From NCBI RefSeq assembly GCF_042242105.1, contig NC_092019.1, forward strand, positions 19,272,828 to 19,336,827: a stretch of 64,000 nucleotides of DNA. The letters are read 5' to 3'. This DNA comes from Pempheris klunzingeri (lineage: Eukaryota; Chordata; Actinopteri; Acropomatiformes; Pempheridae). Below the pieces are notes generated by a model. That model searched no databases. It had not been told where the DNA came from and was given only the letters and a program-made list of their open reading frames with translations. Position numbers and translations under genes: made by a program. Positions 14,492 to 24,500 of this stretch are shown piece by piece (positions within the stretch are counted from its first letter, which is position 1; each line of letters starts with the position of its first letter).

Positions 14492-17400
14492 TCAACGTAT
14501 CAGAAGCATCAATGCCAGCAGGAGGGTGAGGACAGGAGAAGCCAGCAAACCAGGAGAGAGGCCAAAAATGCTACAGGGGGAACAAAGGTAAGGATTTTAT
14601 AAAATGATACGCTTAGGACAAGTCCCAGTCACACCTTGTAGTTTATTTGGGGAAATACGATTGTAAAGCTACAGAGTCATTTATTGAACTGGTAGACAAA
14701 TTCCAACAGGTTCTGCAAGTTTAAAGCGTTGATTAAATGTGAATACCTGTCGTCTGTTGTTTCGGGAGGTGGCTCAGTAGTAGCAGTAGTAGCAGTAGTG
14801 GTAGCAGCAGTAGTAGTAGTAGCAGTGGTAGTAGTGGGTACGATCCTGTAAAATGCATAGCATCATTGGAAAGGCATGTAAGAATCTACATTCAAAATCT
14901 TTTAAGTTTTTGTTCTCTCATTGTACTTAATTTTATAATACAACGTCATACCGTGATGAACATGGGCCGGTATCCTGATCAGTAGGAGGACGTCTGATCT
15001 TCACTGGTCCCACATGTGGACATGGCAGAGCATTTCCATGAACTAGAGGAGTGAGATCTAGCAAAAGAACAGAGTTTCACTCTTAGTGATTTAGACATTT
15101 CAAATATGTCTGTTGTAGAATTCCAAGCAGAGCAGTTACAATCAAGTTTAGTAGTAAAAACATTTTTATGAGCCTGCCTTGGAAGCTGAAGACGAAAACA
15201 GCACTCCCTCCCTTGAGGAAGTCTCTGGATTTCATGTCTTCCAAAGTTGCAAAGTAGCTCCTGCCAAGCAGAGGTCCGGCAAAGATGGTCTCATTGTTCT
15301 CATCTACAAATGGAGTTCCAACCGTACGAGGATTGTCCCATAAATATGAACCTGTTTACAGGAAGCATATAGAAGATTAATGGTAAATAACCAGAGAGTG
15401 GTGCACTCAGGAGGTGGCTTTTCATTCAAGAGTTAGTGAATGTTTTAATATTGTAAACTAACCATCAGAGCTGGATACGCTTCGGTCACTGGTGATACTC
15501 CTTTGCTTGGACATTTGCTGCTGGATGTTGGGGTTCTGATCCACCATTTGAAAAGTCACCTGCCTTTGTAGGCAAGGCCACTTCAGGCGATCATCATGCT
15601 CCCCAGACAAGAGTCGCACAAACAGTCCGAAATATGTCTTGTACAGCACAACCGCAACCGAGTAAGCATAGCCCCCTCTGGAGTACTGCCGTGGGCTGAA
15701 TAAAGTGGTTCTATATTTACTGTTGGCTAGGACGTTCTCAAAATCATCGATCTGCATGGTTACATGTGGACATTCGATCTCGGACAGATTGATGTCATCG
15801 ATTGAGAAGCCACCTGATGAAATTCCCGCTCCTTTACGAACCTCGAACTCCACCTGGAAGTGCTTGGTGGCATTCAGGTGAACGTGCTGGAGCTGCCAGT
15901 GAGATTTTGGTGGACCTGGAGGAAGATTTTTTTGATGACCGAATTGCATTACTTGAATATTAATGGGTGCACTATCATATATAGCTTTTATTCTGACTTC
16001 ATCAGGGTCTTAGATACGATTTACCAGATAATCATACAGCTTGACATTACCAGTGATCTGTCCCATGAGGCGGAGGGTTCCTGTGATGTCCTCTTCATCT
16101 TCAAACTCTCTGATCCAGATGTTAAGTTCGTCGAACTCATTCCCACTGTGGTAATAGTAGAACTGGAGACACTGGACATGACACTCCCTACTGGGACTCA
16201 TCCTCTTGGTTTCCAGCCAGGCTGAGTCTCCCTGTTGACCTGATGTTGTGCTAGCATGCATGAAGTAACCTGGATCTTGACCTATAGTGGTATTGTCCAA
16301 AGTTTATACGTTATGACTGACCTTTAAATGTAATATCTGCACGTACGGCATATAGACTTTAAGTAAATTATCTATCAGTGACATTTATGTTGCAAGACTT
16401 TCCTCAAGCTCACATTTGTTTCTTTTAAAGTCAGAGTCTACAATGTTGGAGAAACTAGCAAAAGTAGTTGGATTTTGAAAGTATCCAACCAAAAATGTCC
16501 CATCCCCTCCCTCCAGGTTTTCCTCCCCCACGATACATGAACGTGCTGCTGGGCTATCGTTACTGGTGGTGGACGAGTCCACAAGAAGACCAGGCACTGC
16601 CGCTGCCGGGTCCCTCGATTGTTCTGTACACAGCCGCTGACTTTGGTCATGCACAATAGGTGCACTTGCAGCACGCATGCAGGTAGGCGGGTAGGTTAAT
16701 TCAGTTCGAATTACATTTATTATAATCCTGTGACAGCCACAGACACCAGATTTTTTTCTTTTTTTTTTGTCAAACTATTTCATTTATCGATTGCTGTCAG
16801 GCTGTTATGAGAATTTCAATTAACAAAAATGCTTCTAAAATAAGTTGTAGATCCTGCCTTTCAAAGAGAAGTTAAACTTAGTTGTTTGGTAAAAAGCTGT
16901 AATAAAGGCTTTATGCCTCTACTAGATACATGATAGTTGAAAAAATTATGATAAATGAGGGGAAAGAGAGAGGTCCCTGGCTTGGTTGGAGCATAGACAT
17001 AGACTTACTTAATTTAATTTTACGTAATTTTTTTCTTACCATGATGTTCACCTTTGCCATTGGGTAGACTGGTGTGGTCAGAGCTAGGACCTCCGGGAAC
17101 TTTTGTTACTATTTCCCAGCCACTGTTACTCTGTGAACAGCTATTCATTTGACACTTGGTCCCATCAGAAAAGCCACAGTGCATCTTAAATGCAATGGTT
17201 GAGTCTGTAGAGGTGAATAAAGAACACAAGACACAAGGGTTTAAATAGCAAAAATTTACACCAGGGTGAAAATAGCATTTGATTAAATTTAGGCCCTGAT
17301 AACTCAGGTTGAACCACAATTTAAGTTCCCAAGTTCCTAAATATGTTCCTAAAAAAGTGTCTGGGCTGGAAAAAGTATAATGATATCTCTAAGAACTACA

Positions 17401-19925
17401 GCTGGGGGAGGCAGCTCTCTGGAAACATATGTAGGAAAATGAAGTTAGTAGCTTCAATCTATTGTGCTTTCATAATAACAACCTACCACAGCTTTAAGTG
17501 AAGATGACTTGTAAAATGATTGGTGGCACATTGTGTTCACACTGATTTGGCTAATTGTATTCATTAACACAATCCTGAAACATTCCTAAAACTGGGTGTT
17601 GGTCCCTTTAAACTCTAAGTACTTACTGCATTTGTAGAGGAGGTTCAGCTCCAGAACATCACTGGGACTCAGTTCAAGCCTTTGACCAATAACATCCTGG
17701 AATTGTGGATCTTTGGTGATAATTGTTGATCCATTGCCATTGGTGAATGCATTTTTGCCGTAATGCATCACTGACCAATAGTCGTACGGGACTTTGTGGG
17801 TGGTGCTGACTTCATCGCTAACTTTTCTAAAATTATTCTCGAAACCTAGATGACACATATAAAAGCAACTGTCAATTACAGCATATAAAACAACCTATCA
17901 ATAAAATTGATTAAAAATGTAAAATGAAAATCACTGATTACTTCAAGTTTAAATGGCATTTCAAATGATAGAAGGTGGCAAATGGAAAAGTAACCAACAC
18001 AAACATTCGTAATATTGTTAAAAATATCAATAAATTATTTTTGAACAATGCAATGTATTTATTGTTTGATTTGACTGTTAATAAATTACTTTTTACATAA
18101 TTTGATCAATTGACTGGTTATTTGTAAATACCTTTGATAACCCTGCTTTTAATTTGATCATTCTAAGCTGATGATACAATTATGAATTTATTGTTTATCC
18201 TTCATTTGCGGCCCTCTCTAGATCCTTGCTACACCTTGACGTAACACAGATATAGGACAATAAATGTTTTAATGAAAGTCTTCCTGAAACCTGCTTGGAT
18301 GTTCTCGAATGCAATGGTCAAATGATCATCTCTGTCATATCTGGACTGTTCATGGTAGAAGCCAAGAGCGTGGAGGAACTCATGTTCAACGGTGGAAATC
18401 CCGTCACAGTACCTCCCAATGGAGAGGACCTGTCCGTTGGGTTGTACTTTCCCAATATATGAAAAACATCTAAAAAGGGAAAAAGGCACACATCAGTACC
18501 ACTCATGTTTGTGCCTTCATATAGCTGACCTGACCAGGGGCATTAATAAGGGATCTAAAGCAAGTACAAAATATGTGCCTAAAAACTTGCACGCTAAATT
18601 TTCACATAGTGAGCACTGATCTACCTCACCTCTGTATCTATCTGCAAGGATACAGACTCATTTGCAAAGATATGCCCAAAGAATACCAAACATGGTCAAT
18701 CACATACATGTACCTCTGAAAGTCTTTGTAGCCCTAATGTAGATTGACTTGTTGTGGACAAAAGAAGCAAACGACAAAGATAATGATGAGAAACATTTTA
18801 AAAAATCCTAGGAATGAAAAATGCAATACATACCCGCCTAACTTTTGGACAGAGATGTAATAATCCTCAGAGTCCCTTAGTTTGAAGTCAATGCATGATT
18901 TCAACCTGAACTGGTCAAAGGCTCTCAGGATAACTCCTTTAGCATTCATCTCTTCCATTGTGCACGAGGGAAGAACAAAGAAATGACAAGCTAAATGCAA
19001 TTCATAAATCACACATTGTGTTGATGCAAGAGCTCAACCATCATCATACGGTGAGTAGCTTTGTTCACTTCAATGTGCTGCTGGTTGTGCAATATTTCAC
19101 TGACTTCCCTAAGCAGAGCAACCATTTGACGAACTTGTGACATATGCGTGCTCCTCGTACACCAACAGATATTCTTGGTTATTATACAAGAAAAATTATA
19201 TTTACCAAGGTCGTCTTCCAAAACATATGGGACCGGGGATGTCCACAGTCTGTTCTCTGCAATAATGGAACTCCTTTGCATATTTGGAGGCTAACATGTA
19301 TAACAAATGTATTGAGTGAGACAAACAATTCGTGCATACACATTTATCATTTTAACAACTCACAACAAAAATGCTAAACTCACCTCCAGAATATCATCAT
19401 GTACTGAATCTAAGATGAAGCATAAACAGTCCGGGGAAAATCAATCAGTTATGGTGCACAACAACAAAGATTCTCTGTTGACCAAACAATCTCACCAGAG
19501 AGTCTGTTTAATGATATGAAGATAACTTTACCCTTGTTTGCTTCTGTAATGTCCTTGTCTTCTCCAATTTCTACAAAAACAGATGAGATGCTGCCTTATA
19601 AAGTAACATTGACTAATTAAAAATAATGAAATTAAAAGAATGTTAAATTTTTTAAATAAAATGAAAAGTATTACATAGTACAACTTACCCACTATCTTTG
19701 GTCCAGTCTATAAGAAAATACATATTTGATCACATCAACACATGTAATAATGTGATCAATGTTTAAAAGCAATGTATTATTATTAAGTGTGGCATGCAGA
19801 ATCACAATAATAATTATAATAATAATTATAATAATAAAGTACAAATATAAATATATTCTTACTGCATTTAGGAAAAATGCTGATGAAACTGCCAAGTTCA
19901 CAACAAGGAAAATGTAGCCTTTCAT
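14492..19925 (-). CDS. Meprin-type astacin metalloprotease, copy 1 (membrane-attached form)
   Basis: Secreted or cell-surface zinc endopeptidase of the meprin family. Coding exons, in transcript order: 19863-19925, 19689-19707, 19532-19570, 19384-19409, 19206-19290, 18834-18951, 18291-18469, 17627-17845, 17052-17204, 16051-16281, 15463-15915, 15178-15351, 14952-15057, 14747-14845 and 14492-14570. They give 680 residues (human meprin beta has 701). Order: signal peptide (1-21), propeptide, astacin domain with zinc motif HEFLHALGFYH (146-156) and Met-turn SVMHYG (201-206), MAM (about 255-425) and MATH (to about 586). After MATH there is no EGF module. Instead there is a three-cysteine linker, a Thr/Ala stalk (about 625-645) and a hydrophobic tail ending in LLLALMLLIR and stop, which looks like a GPI signal or a tailless membrane anchor. 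The intron after exon 15178-15351 uses a GC donor. The family call is firm; alpha versus beta orthology is open. Confidence 0.9.
14775..14838 (-). repeat. In-frame trinucleotide array encoding the Thr/Ala stalk
   Basis: An imperfect AGT/AGC repeat on the plus strand reads as ACT/GCT codons in meprin copy 1, giving a run of Thr and Ala. Such arrays change length easily. The encoded segment should be heavily O-glycosylated, like a mucin stalk. Confidence 0.8.
16385..16680 (-). other. Unassigned open frame within a meprin copy 1 intron
   Basis: A 97-codon minus-strand open frame lies between the two MAM-encoding exons of meprin copy 1 (17052-17204 and 16051-16281). The MAM joins in frame without it, so it is not a needed exon. 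Its composition looks protein-like in two frames: one contains QRLCTEQSRDPAAAVPG, the other GTRQRQCLVF with cysteines spaced as in extracellular repeats. I do not recognise the family. It may be a relic exon or a repeat fragment. Confidence 0.25.
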
Positions 19926-20049
19926 TGCTGGACGTGTGTCTTGGACCAAGCTTAAATCATACAACAGAAATGATATGAAGAGGCAACAAAATTCAAAAAT
20001 ATTACTGAAACGCAATAAAGCTACTAAAAATTTTGATTTTTCAAAAATA

Positions 20050-21230
20050 GTTTGTTTAATTTGTGCTTAAGGAGGATAGAAAATTCCCACCTTTGTTTCC
20101 CTTCTGTCAGCTTGATTGTCTGTTCCTCAACTGGATGAGAGGTTTTGGCTGTGACACGAGATATTTAAGAGGGTTTAAAGACCCACCCAGAAATGCATGC
20201 AGGGCCATAGTGACGTTTTGTTACTACCTTCACGTGTCAAGTTATTATCAGATTTTTTTTAAATGCACACAAAGGATCTTAAGAAATTCCTTTACTGCAC
20301 AAACACGTCTGTCTGCAGTCAGCTGTCCTTTTACATTTACAAGTAGCACTGTAATGCATTATCTCTGCCAAGAGTCACTAAAGCTTTCTCAAGCTCTGCA
20401 CGGAAGAGTCTCCTCTTGAAAAATTGGAGTGGAGTGGAATGTCATCTCACGTGCTTGTTCCTCAGGTGCCACCTCCTCGCCATCTGTTGACTTGTCAGTC
20501 TCATAATAGTCCGGATCAAAATCAGGATAAATGTTTTCTTCAATTTCTGAGACATCTTCCTCAATCTGCGGTTAAATCTCCTCTTCATCCATTAATTTCC
20601 TATGGCGGTCACTTTTGACAGGGAACACTATGGGTGTTACAAAGTTGACTAAACCACTCAAAATTCAATGAAAGTGGTGATCAACAATTTTATATCTACA
20701 AATGCCTAGTGTGGAGGATATCATAAGGCCTTGAGGCAATCAGATGTAAAACACACAACAAGTGTATCACACATCACCTGATGAAGAACTGGACTCTACT
20801 GAGTACACATGAGTTACAGCAACTACAATAGTAACATTTAACTATATCCTGCTGTCATGCTGTGTGTCTTATTTGATCAGCATTTTTTCCCATCATGTTT
20901 ACTTGCTGTAAAGCATTAGCCTCTTGATTGTTTTATGTATCTCACTATGTAATTAAACTTCACAGAAATGCAGTAGACCTGGACAAATTAGTTGAAAATT
21001 CTGTACACTACTGACCACAAACCCTAACCCATTGTATGCCACTGATTGTCAGCTTTGATGCCATACTGTCTCTCGGATTTGTATTGTTGTCTTATGTATC
21101 CTTTTTCTATGTTGAAGGACTTCTTACTTGTTTCATCGTCAATTTGTTAATGATATAATTTTATCTTATTTATAATAAGGTAAAAAATGGTATTTTTGAG
21201 AAAGCAGTATGATTTACAATTAGAAGAAAA
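20050..21230. other. Spacer between meprin copies 1 and 2
   Basis: About 1.2 kb that should hold the promoter of copy 1 (minus strand, upstream of 19925) and the 3' flank of copy 2. No clear TATA box or other element was recognised, and there is no coding signal. Confidence 0.4.
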
Positions 21231-21292
21231 TTTTATTTAAATGTACGGCAAGTAAACATAACACACAAAAAAGCTGTGATGTGAAATATCTC

Positions 21293-21298
21293 TTTATT
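21293..21298 (-). terminator. Polyadenylation signal of meprin copy 2
   Basis: TTTATT on the plus strand reads as AATAAA on the minus strand, about 240 bases beyond the predicted stop of copy 2. Confidence 0.5.
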
Positions 21299-21537
21299 AG
21301 CAGGTGATTTAGTTTGTTTCATTGATTCCATACAACAACTGAGACCACATGAAGAACAGGTAGAAAGCTCAAAGTGGAAGGATGACTGTCCTGTCGTGGG
21401 AACAATGACAGAATCTCCATTTCTTGCTGTGTATTTCCTAACAAAACAAGATAAAGTTAGGTGGCAAATACATTCAGAACAATTCCACAGTATGTACAAA
21501 GTACAACCTACCATTATGAGGCAAGTCCAATGCAGAT

Positions 21538-24500
21538 TCAGTGTGATTCAGCTTTTGTGTCCAACCTGAAGAATCACAAACTGAATGCTCAGGTTACCTA
21601 ACTGAAGATTTCATAATTATTTGTCAAAAATCTATGATATTACAAACGTAACAACGTATTTAAGTCTTTTGAACATACCCCGTCTCACATGGGCCTTTGT
21701 AATAGTTGGTTGGGTAGGTGGTTGTAAATTTGCTTGGTGGAAGTTTTGGACAAGGCAGAGAGCTTTTATGTTGCAGGCTGGAAATGTCTGGACACAATAT
21801 TAATTCATTTAAATGGAATTTTAACAAGAAAAGCCTGCATAACTGCATATGAAATTAAGAACAGAATATAAGTAGTGGATTTGTTTTACTAAAACATTAG
21901 TTAAAATTCTAATGACAGAATTCCCACTGCAGCATCAAAAATTTACTCATTAAAAATCTCATTAGAATGAGACATAATAGCTCACCTGCCACTGAAAAGA
22001 GGAAGACAGCAGTGTCCCCCTTTAGGAAGTCTCGGTTCCTAATTTGCTCCAGGGTGAGGAAGGATTTCGTCCCATAGGCTGGGTTCACGTATAAAGACTC
22101 TTTGCTGCTTCTGATATGTCTTCCCACTTTGCGGGGGTTGTCAAATACAGCTTCAGAAAAACAGAAGACATGTTTGCTTACCAATACATGCCAGTGGTGA
22201 CATTATTACAGATGGCTGCATTGATAAATCAACTTATCAGTCACAGCGGAGCAGTGAGATATCACTGTAATAGACTCACAGGACGATGGATCAGTGGTTA
22301 GAGTGATCTGTTTGGACATCTGTTGTTGAATGTGTGGGTTCTTGTCCAGCATGATTAAGGTCACCTGCCTCCATGGGCAAGGCCATTCCAGTGTTGAATC
22401 ATAGTCACCTGACACTAAACGAAAATAAACTCCAAAAAAAGTCTCTCGTAGAGCAATTAATATCTGGTAGGCATAACCTTCTGTAGAGTACACCCGCGGG
22501 CTGACTAGATAACTGTTGTAGTCAGTGCCTGTCAAAAGCCTTTCAAAGTAATTGATTTGCCAGACATTGTGTGGACACTCAGACTCAGATAGGTTGATGT
22601 CATCAATAGAAATGCCTCCCGAGGAGTCCTCATTTCCTTTACGCACCTCAAACACAACCTGGAAAGGCTTGGCAGCATTCAGAGGAACCGTGTAAAACTG
22701 CCAATCAAAGGCTGGTTCACCTGGAGGGGAAAAAAGCTTTTACCAACTATTGCTCATGATTTTTGTTTCTGACTGCAAACTCTCAACAATTCCTGAAAGG
22801 GATGCCATTACATTTTGTTTTTTGATGCAGACATTCATTAACCCCAGAAGATGAATCGTAATGACTTTGGTGACCCAGTGAGTTTTCCATGAGGTTTACA
22901 TTTTTGAGTTTTGGTAAACAACAGTTGGATTTATGGCTATCAAATTTGGAATAGACATTCACGGTGCTCAGAGGATGACTCCTAATGACTCCTAATGACC
23001 CTCTGACTCTTTAACTAGTGCCACCATAAGATCAACATTTGTGGTTTGGGTGGAATGTTTGACTACTGCCATAAAATTTGGTATTTTGGTTTACAACCAA
23101 AATACCAACCAATGACATTCCTGTCAGCGTCTGGTGTTCTTTATGTGTACTGCTAATGAACAAATGTTGGCAGGCTAACATGCTAAATTAAGATGGTTAA
23201 CATGGTAAATTCCTGCAGATATACCACGGTTATAGCTGTAAAAATCAGCATGTTAGCATTGTCACTATGACCACATTAGCATGCCAACACTAGTATTAAG
23301 CTCTTATGTACAGAGCATAGTCTTCCCTCATAGCCTGTCCTGTGACTGTCCATTATCCTCACCGGTGATCTGACCCATGAGACGGATATTTCCTGTAGAG
23401 TCCTTCTCATCCTGGAACTCTCTGATCCAGATGTTGAGCTGATCCAACTGACTTCCACTATGGTAATAGTAGAACTGGAGACACTGAACGTGACACTCCC
23501 TAGTTGGGTTCATCCTCTTGGTCTCCAGCCAGGCCGAGTCTCCTTTCTGACCAGACGCTGTGCTAGCATGCATGAAGTAACCTGGGGAGTGTTTAGGTTT
23601 GAGCATTTGTCAGTTAGTAATTTTTGTAACCCCCACGATGTTCACAATTTGCTGTTGAGTTTAAGAATAATCTGGTTTGTTGGGACAGGTCTTACATATT
23701 TTATATTATCTTGCCTTACCCCCTTCCTCCCTCTTCAGGTTGGTGTGGTCAGAAAAAGGTCCTTCAACAGCAGCGCTGATTCTCTTCCAACCTTTGACCG
23801 AACCTTTTTCACAATAGCTCATCCCACAGATATCAACACTGGCGAAGTTGCAATGCTCCATAAAAGAAACTGATGCGTCTGTGGTCACACATCAGAAACA
23901 TGCATCATAATGTTGCATATTTCAAGCATGGCTTTTTGAGTAATTTATGACTAGTGCGTTTTCAGCATCATGAAAACAGTTACAACTTACTGCAGTTATA
24001 AAGGCGATTGATCTTATACACATCAGTGGGGCTCATTTCCTTACGCTGGCCAATTCTGTCCTGATACTGAGGTAGCTTAGTGACAATTGTGTTTCCCAAG
24101 TTTTTTGAAAAGTAATGTTGGCCATAGTGCATCACTGATAAGTAGTCGTATGGAGCATTAAATGTTGTACTTGAATTTATGGTTAATTTCTTAAAATTTC
24201 CCTTGTACCCTGTGGACCAGAAAAACACATAATCAGACACGTCATGTGTTGTAACAGTGCAATACTTAAATGTTTTTTTCATGGTTTATTATTTATCTAA
24301 AAATGTCAAGTGCTTTATTTTGAGAAGAAATCTAATTAAATCTAAAATGCTAAATCTGATTGATTATGATTTGAACAAAAATACAAAACAGCAAGCCTTT
24401 GTACAGAGCCCCGAAGAGGCCATAAAGAGAAAAAAGAAATATATGTTGAGGCCACATTTCACGACAGTGACTGATCTGAATGCTATTGTGTGCCCACAGG

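Noticed and set aside
19800-19850. AAT/ATT-rich run near meprin copy 1 exon 1 as a possible replication or scaffold element
   Set aside because: Simple low-complexity intron DNA with no further structure.
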